Part shown: piece by piece, positions 43,242 to 50,662 of the stretch
How positions within the stretch are numbered: the stretch's first letter is position 1
How the letters are laid out: each line of letters starts with the position of its first letter
Assembly (NCBI RefSeq): GCF_902141855.1
Contig: NZ_CABFVH010000043.1
Span: 1 to 50,662, forward strand
Source: Methylobacterium dankookense
GTDB lineage: Bacteria; Pseudomonadota; Alphaproteobacteria; Rhizobiales; Beijerinckiaceae
Direction: 5' to 3'
Length of the DNA stretch: 50,662 bases
Translations under genes and position numbers: made by a program
The notes under the pieces: generated by a model
What the model saw: only the letters and a program-made list of their open reading frames with translations
Database searches by the model: none
Told to the model about the DNA's origin: nothing

Positions 43242-45404
43242 CTACTCCGCCGCCTGCCGCGCGCCGTAGCCGAGGCGGCCGTTCAGCTCCTCGATCAGCT
43301 TGACCGCGGCCTCGGCGATGACCGTGCCGGGCGGGAAGATCGCCGAGGCGCCGGCGGCGTAGAGGGCGTCGTAGTCGCCCGGCGGGATGACGCCGCCGAC
43401 CACGATCATCACGTCGTCGCGGCCCGCTTCCGCCAGCGCCGCCCTCAGTTCCGGCACCAGCGTCAGGTGGCCGGCGGCGAGCGAGGAGACGCCGACGATG
43501 TGCACGTCGTTCTCCACCGCCTGGCGCGCGGCCTCGGCGGGGGTGGCGAAGAGCGGCCCGATATCCACGTCGAAGCCGAGATCGGCAAACGCCGAGGCGA
43601 TCACCTTCTGGCCACGGTCGTGCCCGTCCTGACCCATCTTGGCGACGAGGATGCGCGGGCGGCGCCCGTCATTCTCCTCGAAGGCCTCGACCAGGCCGCG
43701 CACCTTCTCGACCACAGGCGACATGCCGCCGACCTCCCGCTTGTAGACGCCCGAGATCGAGCGGATCTCGGCGCGGTGCCGGCCCCAGGCCCGCTCCAGC
43801 GCCTCCGAGATCTCGCCGACCGTGGCCTTGGCCCGCGCCGCGTTCACCGCCAGCTCGAGCAGGTTCTCGCTGGTCTCCGCCGCTCCCGTCAGGGCCGCCA
43901 GCGCCGCGTCGACATCGGCCTGGTTGCGCTCGGCCCGCAGGCGCTTGAGCTTGTCGATCTGCAGGGTGCGCACGTTGCCGTTGTCGACGCGCAGGAGCTC
44001 GATCGCCATCTCGTCGTCGGGCTTGAACTTGTTGATGCCCACGATCGTCTGACGGCCGGAATCGATGCGGGCCTGGGCGCGGGCCGCGGCCTCCTCGATC
44101 CGCAGCTTCGGGATGCCGGCCTCGATCGCTTTGGCCATGCCGCCGAGGCTGTCCACCTCGCGGATATGCTCCCAGGCGCGGGCCACGATGTCGGCGGTCA
44201 GCCGCTCGACATAGTAGGAGCCGCCCCACGGGTCGACGATCCGGGTGGTGCCCGATTCCTGCTGCAGGAAGAGCTGGGTGTTGCGGGCGATCCGGGCCGA
44301 GAAATCGGTGGGCAGCGCCAGCGCCTCGTCGAGCGCGTTGGTGTGGAGCGACTGGGTGCCCCCTTGCGTCGCCGCCATCGCCTCGATCGCCGTGCGGGTG
44401 ACGTTGTTGAACACGTCCTGCGCGGTGAGCGACCAGCCGCTCGTCTGCGAATGGGTGCGCAAGGGCAGCGACTTGTCGGACTTCGGCTCGAACTGCTTGA
44501 CGAGCTTCGCCCAGATCAGGCGCGCGGCCCGCATCTTGGCGACCTCCATGAAGAAGTTCGTCGAGATCGCCCAGAAGAAGGACAGGCGCGGCGCGAACTG
44601 GTCGATGGTCAGGCCTGCCGCGAGGCCGGCCTTGATGTACTCGACGCCGTCGGCCAGCGTGTAGGCCAGCTCCAGGTCGTTCGTCGCGCCGGCCTCCTGC
44701 ATGTGGTAGCCGGAGATCGAGATCGAGTTGAACTTCGGCATGTTGGCCGAGGTGTAGGCGAAGATGTCCGAGATGATCCGCATCGATCCCTTGGGGGGAT
44801 AGATGTAGGTGTTGCGGACCATGAACTCCTTCAGGATGTCGTTCTGGATCGTGCCGGCGAGCTTCGAGGGCGGCACACCCTGCTCCTCGGCCGCGACGAT
44901 GTAGAGGGCGAGAACGGGCAGCACCGCGCCGTTCATCGTCATCGACACGGTCATCTCGTCGAGCGGGATCCCCGAGAACAGGGTCCGCATGTCGTAGATC
45001 GAATCGATCGCGACGCCCGCCATGCCGACATCGCCCGAGACGCGCGGATGGTCCGAATCGTAGCCGCGGTGGGTGGCGAGGTCGAAGGCGACCGAGAGGC
45101 CCTTCTGCCCGGCCGCCAGGTTGCGCCGGTAGAAGGCGTTCGAATCCTCGGCCGTGGAGAAGCCGGCATATTGCCGGATCGTCCAGGGCTGGGTGACGTA
45201 CATGGTCGGATAGGGCCCGCGCAGATAGGGCGGCAGACCCGGATAGGTGTTCAGGAATTCCAGGCCCTCGCGGTCCTCGGGGCCATAGGCGCCCTTCACC
45301 GGGATGCCCTCCGGGCTCATCCACGGCTCGCCGAGCGCCGGAGCGGGAGCCGGCAGGGGCTCACCCGAGAACGGGACCTCGGCGAAGTTCGGGATGCGGG
45401 ACAT
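43242..45404 (-). CDS. scpA: methylmalonyl-CoA mutase large subunit
   Basis: The protein has 720 residues (called mcmA in Methylobacterium). It isomerises methylmalonyl-CoA and succinyl-CoA with adenosylcobalamin, a step of the ethylmalonyl-CoA pathway and of propionate use. The TIM-barrel part has PTMYVTQPWTIRQYAGFSTA, GLSVAFDLATHRGYDSDHPR and LRTHSQTSGWSLTAQD. The C-terminal B12 domain has the base-off His motif in KMGQDGHDRGQKVIASAFAD and SSLAAGHLTLVPELR. Length and the MCM-type active site argue against ethylmalonyl-CoA mutase. ATG 45404 lies next to a TTG (45407); no strong ribosome site. The small subunit gene is not adjacent. Confidence 0.95.
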   Translation of the reverse strand: MSRIPNFAEVPFSGEPLPAPAPALGEPWMSPEGIPVKGAYGPEDREGLEFLNTYPGLPPYLRGPYPTMYVTQPWTIRQYAGFSTAEDSNAFYRRNLAAGQKGLSVAFDLATHRGYDSDHPRVSGDVGMAGVAIDSIYDMRTLFSGIPLDEMTVSMTMNGAVLPVLALYIVAAEEQGVPPSKLAGTIQNDILKEFMVRNTYIYPPKGSMRIISDIFAYTSANMPKFNSISISGYHMQEAGATNDLELAYTLADGVEYIKAGLAAGLTIDQFAPRLSFFWAISTNFFMEVAKMRAARLIWAKLVKQFEPKSDKSLPLRTHSQTSGWSLTAQDVFNNVTRTAIEAMAATQGGTQSLHTNALDEALALPTDFSARIARNTQLFLQQESGTTRIVDPWGGSYYVERLTADIVARAWEHIREVDSLGGMAKAIEAGIPKLRIEEAAARAQARIDSGRQTIVGINKFKPDDEMAIELLRVDNGNVRTLQIDKLKRLRAERNQADVDAALAALTGAAETSENLLELAVNAARAKATVGEISEALERAWGRHRAEIRSISGVYKREVGGMSPVVEKVRGLVEAFEENDGRRPRILVAKMGQDGHDRGQKVIASAFADLGFDVDIGPLFATPAEAARQAVENDVHIVGVSSLAAGHLTLVPELRAALAEAGRDDVMIVVGGVIPPGDYDALYAAGASAIFPPGTVIAEAAVKLIEELNGRLGYGARQAAE

Positions 45405-45640
45405 CAAAACGGGCTCGCTGTAACGGGCCCCGCGGGAGGGCCCCCTTGACCGGCATTATAAGGACGGTTCGGGCGCATGCCACTCCCCGTGCGGGGGAGA
45501 CGGCAGCGGCCGCAGGCCTCGACACGTGCCGGGGCCGGCCCTGTTGAAACGCTCCGCCATCGCCATACTAGTGAACGGCCGAGGTTCGTGGCCGCCTGGC
45601 CCGGCCGCCGCGACGCGCCCCGAAGGATACGCCCCCGCCG

Positions 45641-47266
45641 ATGGCTCTCAAGACCGTTCCGACGACCGCCTTCCCGGACCAGAAGCCGGGGACCTCGGGC
45701 CTGCGCAAGAAGGTGCCGGTGTTCCGGCAGCCGAATTACGTCGAGAACTTCGTCCAGGCGACCTTCGACACCCTGCCCGACCGGGCCGGGCAGACGCTGG
45801 TGATCGGCGGCGACGGGCGCTTCCTCAACCGGGAGGTGGTGCAGGTCGCCATCAAGATCGCCGCCGCCAACGGCTTCGGCCGGCTGCTCGTCGGCCGCGG
45901 CGGCCTGCTCTCGACGCCGGCCGCCTCCTGCGTGATCCGCAAATACGGGGCGATCGGCGGCATCGTGCTCTCGGCGAGCCACAATCCCGGCGGGCCGGAC
46001 GGCGATTTCGGCATCAAGTTCAACGCCAAGAACGGCGGCCCGGCCCCGGAGAGCGTCACCGCCGCGATCTTCGAGCGGGCGAAGGGGATCACCCAATACC
46101 GCATCCTCGACGTGCCGGACCTCGACCTCGACCGGATCGGCGAGACCACCCTCGGCGACACGGTGGTCGCGGTGATCGATCCCGTGGCCGACTACGCCGC
46201 GCTGATGGCCGAGCTGATCGACTTCGACGCGATCCGACGCCTGTTCGCGGGCGGCTTCCGCATGCGCTTCGACGCGATGAGCGCCGTGACCGGCCCCTAC
46301 GCCAAGGCGATCCTCGAAGGCGAACTGGGCGCCGCCCCCGGCACGGTGGTGAATGCCGAGCCGAAGGAGGATTTCGGCGGCCACCATCCGGACCCGAACC
46401 CGGTCCACGCCAAGGAGTTGTTCGACCTGCTGCATGGCCCCGACGCGCCCGATTTCGGCGCGGCCTCGGACGGCGACGGCGACCGCAACATGATCGTGGC
46501 GCCCCATCTCTTCGTGACGCCGAGCGACAGCCTCGCCATCCTCGCCGCCCACGCCCAGCGCGCGCCGGGCTACGCCGCGGGGCTTGCCGGCCTCGCCCGC
46601 TCCATGCCGACGAGCCGGGCCGCCGACCGGGTCGCGAAGAAGCTCGGCATCCAGGCCTACGAGACGCCGACCGGCTGGAAGTTCTTCGGCAACCTGCTCG
46701 ATGCCGGCCTGATCACGCTCTGCGGCGAGGAGAGCGCCGGCACCGGCTCGAACCATGTCCGCGAGAAGGACGGGCTCTGGGCGGTGCTGCTCTGGCTCAA
46801 CATCCTGGCCGCCACGGGCGAGCGCGCCGACGCCCTGGTGCGCGCGCACTGGGCGGAGTTCGGCCGCGACTACTACACCCGCCACGATTACGAGGAGGTC
46901 GAGAGCGCCGCCACCGAGGCGCTGATGCAATCCCTGCGCGACCGCCTCGCCGACCTGCCGGGGCAGGCCTTCGCCGGCCTCACCGTCGCGAGCGCCGACG
47001 ATTTCCGCTACGTCGACCCGGTCGACGGCTCGGTGACCGAGCGCCAGGGCATCCGCATCGCCTTCGCCGAGGATGCGCGCGTGGTCTACCGGCTCTCCGG
47101 CACGGGCACGCAGGGCGCGACCCTGCGCGTCTATCTCGAGCGCTACGACCGCGACCGGCACGACCGCGACCCCGCCGAGGTGCTCAGCCCGGTGGTCGCG
47201 GCGGCCCGCGCCATCGCCGACATCGCGGGCCATACCGGCCGCGCCGAGCCGAGCGTGGTGACCTGA
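45641..47266 (+). CDS. pgm: phosphoglucomutase (alpha-D-glucose phosphate-specific)
   Basis: The protein has 541 residues and interconverts glucose 1-phosphate and glucose 6-phosphate. The phosphoserine loop is SASHNPGGPDGDFGIK (Ser113), the metal loop is DGDGDRN (Asp277, Asp279, Asp281), the sugar-binding loop is GEESAGTGSNHVREKDGLW and the phosphate-binding loop is RLSGTGTQGATLRVY. The start ATG 45641 begins the conserved region. It is divergent from the mutase gene and convergent with the serine hydrolase gene, with only 10 bp in between. Confidence 0.96.
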   Translation: MALKTVPTTAFPDQKPGTSGLRKKVPVFRQPNYVENFVQATFDTLPDRAGQTLVIGGDGRFLNREVVQVAIKIAAANGFGRLLVGRGGLLSTPAASCVIRKYGAIGGIVLSASHNPGGPDGDFGIKFNAKNGGPAPESVTAAIFERAKGITQYRILDVPDLDLDRIGETTLGDTVVAVIDPVADYAALMAELIDFDAIRRLFAGGFRMRFDAMSAVTGPYAKAILEGELGAAPGTVVNAEPKEDFGGHHPDPNPVHAKELFDLLHGPDAPDFGAASDGDGDRNMIVAPHLFVTPSDSLAILAAHAQRAPGYAAGLAGLARSMPTSRAADRVAKKLGIQAYETPTGWKFFGNLLDAGLITLCGEESAGTGSNHVREKDGLWAVLLWLNILAATGERADALVRAHWAEFGRDYYTRHDYEEVESAATEALMQSLRDRLADLPGQAFAGLTVASADDFRYVDPVDGSVTERQGIRIAFAEDARVVYRLSGTGTQGATLRVYLERYDRDRHDRDPAEVLSPVVAAARAIADIAGHTGRAEPSVVT

Positions 47267-47276
47267 GGGGCCGCCC

Positions 47277-48560
47277 TCACTTCATCAGCGCGCCGTACAC
47301 CATCTGCCGCAGCAGCGCGTAGTAATGCCCGCGCAGGCTCGGCGCCTGGAACATCGCCACCACCACGAGGCGCTCGGCCGGGTCGAGCATGTAGCGCGGC
47401 CCGGTGATGCCGCCCCAGTAGAGGTCGCCCGGTGCGCCCGGCGTCGTATGGCCGCCGGTGGCGAGGCGGACCGGGTTGACGAGGCTCCAGCCATAGCCGT
47501 CGTCCACGTTGTTGCGCGGGCCGCGGATGCCGTTGAGCTGGTCGTGGTGGAGCATCAGGCGCACGGTGCGCGGCGCCAGCAGCCGCACGCCGTCGATCGC
47601 GCCGCCATTGGCGAGCATCTGCAGGAGCCGCGCCACGTCGCCCGCCGTGGAGGCGAGGCCGGCCCCGGCCGAGAAGCGCTTCGGCGGTTTGCGCAGGTCG
47701 AGCCAGGTGAAGACCCAGGCGAGCGGGTCCTTCTCGCGCGTCGCCTGCGAGGGCTCGGCGAGGCGGCCGGCCCGGGCCTCGTCCACCTGCCAGACCGTGT
47801 CGGTCAGCCCCAGGGGCTCCAGCACCTGCTCGGCGAGGATCCGGTCGAGGGGCTTGCCCTCGATCCGCTCCAGCATGTGCCCGAGCACGTCGGTGGCGAT
47901 GGAGTACTCGAAGGTGGTGCCCGGCTGGTAGAGCAAGGGCTGCTGCGCGAGCTTGGCGAGCATCTCCGGGCCGGTCAGGCCGTAGAGCCCCTCGAGATCC
48001 TGCTCGCGCTGGTTGCGCCGCACCGGGTTGGCCGGCCCGATCCACCAATAGGTGAGGCCCGCCGTGTGACGCATCAGGTCCTGCACCGTCGGCGGGCGCC
48101 GCGGCGCCTCGGGCGGCGGCACCTCGCCGCTCGTGGCCGATTCGAAGCCGGCATAGACCTTGAGGTCCTTCAGCTCGGGCAGGTGCGTCGCCACCGGGTC
48201 GGAGAGCTTGAAGCGGCCCTGCTCGTAGAGGCGCAGCGCCGCCGTGGTGACGAAGAGCTTCGTGGTGGAGGCGATGCGATGCAGGCTGTCGAGGCGCATC
48301 GGCACGCCCGGGCTCTGCTCGCCGAAGGCCCGGGACATCACCGGCTTGCCGTCGCGCAGGACCATCAGGACCATGCCGGGGATCTTGCCGCTGCTGACGT
48401 CGCGCTGGACGAGGTCGGCCGCCGCCTGGAGCCGCCCGGGATCGAAGCCGAGCTCGGCCGCCCCGGCGAGCGGCGCCGGCTCGAAGGCCAGGGCCGGCGC
48501 CCCCGCCAGGGCGAGCCCGATCAGGCCGGCGCCCAGGATCCGCGTCAGCGTCTCGCGCAT
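47277..48560 (-). CDS. serine hydrolase, beta-lactamase class C/esterase family
   Basis: The protein has 427 residues with a signal peptide (LTRILGAGLIGLALAGAPAL). The penicillin-binding fold has the SxxK nucleophile motif HRIASTTKLF (Ser98, Lys101), the Tyr motif TTFEYSIATDVLGHML (Tyr219 with Ser, as in EstB-type esterases and not the YxN of AmpC), and a C-terminal GGHTTPGAPGDLYWGG in place of KTG. These features fit EstB/LovD-like esterases or transesterases more than a true beta-lactamase. It is a single gene between pgm (convergent) and the monooxygenase gene. Confidence 0.9.
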   Translation of the reverse strand: MRETLTRILGAGLIGLALAGAPALAFEPAPLAGAAELGFDPGRLQAAADLVQRDVSSGKIPGMVLMVLRDGKPVMSRAFGEQSPGVPMRLDSLHRIASTTKLFVTTAALRLYEQGRFKLSDPVATHLPELKDLKVYAGFESATSGEVPPPEAPRRPPTVQDLMRHTAGLTYWWIGPANPVRRNQREQDLEGLYGLTGPEMLAKLAQQPLLYQPGTTFEYSIATDVLGHMLERIEGKPLDRILAEQVLEPLGLTDTVWQVDEARAGRLAEPSQATREKDPLAWVFTWLDLRKPPKRFSAGAGLASTAGDVARLLQMLANGGAIDGVRLLAPRTVRLMLHHDQLNGIRGPRNNVDDGYGWSLVNPVRLATGGHTTPGAPGDLYWGGITGPRYMLDPAERLVVVAMFQAPSLRGHYYALLRQMVYGALMK

Positions 48561-48763
48561 TCTCGTCGTCCTCCCTCGACCCCGGGGCTTGTGCCACCCC
48601 GCGCCCGCCGATCGCGGTCGCAGGAATGCGGGCGCCCCGTTTCCGGTCTCATGCTCTCGCAGCCAAGCCCGCCGCGCACCCGGTCCGCGCCCGCGCCCGG
48701 GAACAGACCGCCCCGCCTGTTCCTCCGGAGACGGCGCAAGCCCCCTCCCCTATCGGAGGGCGC

Positions 48764-50272
48764 TCAGGCCGCCCGCTTCCCGCCGAAGGTCAGGGCCCCG
48801 TCGTCGAGTCGGCCGTAGCGGAGCGTGGCGAGGTCGAGCACGTAGTTCTGGTGGAGCTTCCACGGGCGCGACGCGCCCTGTTTCGGCATCAGGTGGCGCG
48901 CCCGCTCGATATAGCCGGAGGTGAAGCCGATCAGCGGCTCCTCGCCCGTGGCCTCGCCCCGCCGCGGCATGCACCAGGCGTTGCCCGTCGCATCCATGCG
49001 GCGGATGAGCCGGCAGACGAAGCCCGCCGTCAGCTCGCATTTCAGCGTCCACGAGGCGTTGGTGTAGCCGATGGCGAGGGCGAGGTTCGGCACGTCGCTC
49101 AGCATCATGCCGCGGTAGAGGTAGCTCTGCACCGGGTCGGGAGTGCGGCCGTCGACGCTGATCTGCACGCCGCCCATCATCTTCACCCGGAGCCCCGTCG
49201 CGGTGACGATGATGTCGGCGGGCAGATGCGTGCCGGAGGCGAGCTGCAGCCCGGTCTCGGTGAAGCTCTCGATCGCGTCGGTCTCCACCGAGGCCCGGCC
49301 CCGCCGGATCGCCTTGAACAGGTCGCCGTCCGGCGCGAGGCAGAGGCGCTGGTCCCAGGGCTTGTAGCGCGGCGTGAAATGCCGGCCGACATCGTAATCG
49401 CGCCCGAGCTGGCTGCGGATGGCGCCGAGGATCTTGCGCGTCATCACCTCCGGCTGGCGGCGCGCGAACTGGTAGAAGGCGAGGCTGAGGGCGATGTTCT
49501 TCCAGCGCGCGAGCCGGTGAGCGAGCCCCAGCGGCAGGCGGCGCTTCATCCAGTTGGCGATGTGGTCCTTGGCCGGCAGCGCCACGATATAGGTCGGCGA
49601 GCGCTGCAGCATGGTGACGTGGGCGGCTGTCTTGGCCATCTCCGGCACCAGCGTCACCGCGGTGGCGCCGCTGCCGATGACCACGACGCGCTGCCCCGCA
49701 TGGTCGAGATCCTCCGGCCAGGCCTGCGGATGCACGATGCGACCGCCGAAGCGCTCCATGCCCGGCCAGTCTGGTAGATAGCCGGCGTCATAATCGTAGT
49801 AGCCGGCGCAGACGTAGAGGAAGGAGCAGGTATAGATGAGGCGCCGCCCCTCCGGCCCGGCCTCGACCGCGACCGTCCAGCGCGCTTCTTTGGTGCTCCA
49901 GGCGGCCGAGACCACGCGTTGCCGGTAGCGGATCCTGCGGTCGATGCCGAAGGCGGCGGCGGTCTCGCGGAGATAGGCTAGGATCGAGGCGGCGTCGGCG
50001 ATCGACTTGTCCTCGGTCCAGGGCCGGAAGCTGAAGCCGAAGGTGTAGAGGTCGGAATCCGAGCGCAGGCCGGGATAGCGGAACAGGTCCCAGGTCCCGC
50101 CGAGCGCCTCCCGCGCCTCCAGGATCGCGTAGCTCTTGTCCGGGCAGCGCGTCTGCAGGGCATGGCCGGCGCTGATCCCTGAGATCCCGGCCCCGATCAC
50201 CAGCACGTCGAGATGCTCGGCCGGGGGCGCCTCCGGCTGTGTCGCGTCCTCGGCCTCCGAGAGGATCCGCAT
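48764..50272 (-). CDS. FAD-dependent monooxygenase, Baeyer-Villiger type
   Basis: The protein has 502 residues. Two Rossmann motifs are present, VLVIGAGISGISAG (FAD) and VVVIGSGATAVTL (NADPH), and the Baeyer-Villiger fingerprint FxGxxxHxxxWP is exact (FGGRIVHPQAWP, residues 175-186). The GTWDLFRYPGLRSDSDLYTF segment is typical of EthA-like and type I enzymes, which insert oxygen beside carbonyls or oxidise sulfur. ATG 50272 has GGGAGG 9 nt upstream; a longer frame overlaps the repeat and tRNA. The native substrate is not predictable. It sits just past the end of the rRNA operon. Confidence 0.93.
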   Translation of the reverse strand: MRILSEAEDATQPEAPPAEHLDVLVIGAGISGISAGHALQTRCPDKSYAILEAREALGGTWDLFRYPGLRSDSDLYTFGFSFRPWTEDKSIADAASILAYLRETAAAFGIDRRIRYRQRVVSAAWSTKEARWTVAVEAGPEGRRLIYTCSFLYVCAGYYDYDAGYLPDWPGMERFGGRIVHPQAWPEDLDHAGQRVVVIGSGATAVTLVPEMAKTAAHVTMLQRSPTYIVALPAKDHIANWMKRRLPLGLAHRLARWKNIALSLAFYQFARRQPEVMTRKILGAIRSQLGRDYDVGRHFTPRYKPWDQRLCLAPDGDLFKAIRRGRASVETDAIESFTETGLQLASGTHLPADIIVTATGLRVKMMGGVQISVDGRTPDPVQSYLYRGMMLSDVPNLALAIGYTNASWTLKCELTAGFVCRLIRRMDATGNAWCMPRRGEATGEEPLIGFTSGYIERARHLMPKQGASRPWKLHQNYVLDLATLRYGRLDDGALTFGGKRAA

Positions 50273-50375
50273 GGCTGAAGCCTCCCAAGGCTCGACGGGG
50301 AACGACCCTCTAGCACGTGCCGGGATCCCAGAGGGACAGGTCCCGGACGCGCATTTCCAGGGCTCCGCCCCGGAC

Positions 50376-50407
50376 CCGCCAAAGGGATGATCCCTTTGGG
50401 ATCCCGG
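50376..50407. repeat. 32-bp dispersed repeat with hairpin, copy 2
   Basis: Identical to 37397-37428, including the CAAAGGGAT/ATCCCTTTG stem. It lies between the monooxygenase start and the rRNA operon hairpin, so it may serve as a second terminator for the rRNA transcript. Confidence 0.7.
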
Positions 50408-50413
50408 ACACGA

Positions 50414-50448
50414 CAACGGCCCGTCCCCTTTTGGGGGACGGGCCGTTG
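50414..50448 (-). terminator. rRNA operon terminator hairpin
   Basis: CAACGGCCCGTCCCC at 50414-50428 pairs perfectly with 50434-50448 across a 5-nt loop, 7 bp past the 3' end of tRNA-fMet. The strength and position fit termination of the minus-strand rRNA operon, though no U-run follows. Confidence 0.7.
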
Positions 50449-50455
50449 GCTGATC

Positions 50456-50532
<77 letters not shown>

Positions 50533-50584
50533 CCGGGCGGCTGTGACGTTTCGTGTCGAGGGTGTGTGTGTCTTGCGTTGGGCG

Positions 50585-50662
50585 GGCCTGGCGGCGACCG
50601 ACTCTCCCGTGTCTTGAGACACAGTACCATGGGCGCTGGTGCGTTTAACGGCCGAGTTCGAG
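50585..50662 (-). rRNA. rrf: 5S rRNA, 3' part (cut by window end)
   Basis: The minus strand from the window end reads CGAACTCGGCCGTTAAACGC, CAGCGCCCATGGTACTGTGT, then GGGAGAGTCGGTCGCCGCCA. This is the 3' two-thirds of an alphaproteobacterial 5S rRNA. The 5' third lies outside. The position upstream of tRNA-fMet fits the usual order 16S-Ile-Ala-23S-5S-fMet. The exact 3' end is uncertain by 2-3 bases. Confidence 0.93.

Noticed and set aside
42903..45449. 848-codon open frame opposite methylmalonyl-CoA mutase
   Set aside because: Antisense to a fully conserved enzyme gene; composition is arginine and histidine heavy as in other shadows.
47277..48560. True class C beta-lactamase
   Set aside because: The YxN motif is replaced by Tyr-Ser and KTG is absent, so an EstB-type esterase is more likely.
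50555..50576. GT-repeat microsatellite between 5S and tRNA-fMet
   Set aside because: Only about five GT units; too short to call a functional repeat.

Overview
The window looks like chromosomal DNA of a high-GC alphaproteobacterium of the order Rhizobiales, most probably Methylobacterium or Methylorubrum. The evidence is the class II (B12-dependent) ribonucleotide reductase NrdJ, the syntenic block aroQ-accB-accC-aat-DUF2155-NDUFA12, an RNase E with a long acidic insertion, a methylmalonyl-CoA mutase large subunit, RIME-like palindromic repeats, and an rRNA operon ending in 5S then tRNA-fMet. The genus is inferred from remembered gene order and style; no search was run.

Layout. Positions 1-25600 are accessory and regulatory in character. 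They hold a truncated quinone-reductase remnant, a MarR/methyltransferase/thioesterase operon with a palindromic operator, a zinc-ribbon membrane protein, and a CadC-type winged-helix/TPR regulator divergent from a three-gene periplasmic operon (Tat hydrolase, DipZ-like thioredoxin, cytochrome P460). Next come RNase HI with an unusual C-terminal extension, a 45-residue hydrophobic peptide, a PAS-LuxR regulator, three CsbD-family stress genes around an Ala-rich membrane protein, a PAS histidine kinase, an alpha/beta hydrolase, a two-subunit molybdenum hydroxylase, two SDR enzymes, a ketopantoate-reductase-like protein, two response regulators and a type II asparaginase. Remnants of a glutathione S-transferase, a mercuric-reductase-like flavoprotein, a DUF938 methyltransferase and an IS3 element mark this part as in flux.

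Positions 26370-50662 are mostly core: nrdJ, NDUFA12, DUF2155, aat, accC, accB, aroQ, a DsbA-like protein, an aminotransferase, a cytosolic chemoreceptor, rne with a long leader, a frameshifted DUF559 gene, methylmalonyl-CoA mutase, phosphoglucomutase, a serine hydrolase, a Baeyer-Villiger-type monooxygenase, then tRNA-fMet and the 3' part of 5S rRNA on the minus strand at the window end.

Most notable non-coding signals: a perfect 52-bp palindrome inside the coding sequence of the winged-helix/TPR regulator; two 12-bp sites facing outward between the molybdenum hydroxylase and an SDR gene; three families of dispersed repeats; tandem palindromes before the PAS-LuxR gene; and a DnaA-box-like palindrome in the nrdJ/NDUFA12 intergenic region. 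No CRISPR array, prophage or obvious defence island was seen. The best candidate for an undescribed system is the CadC/TPR-controlled hydrolase-thioredoxin-P460 operon.
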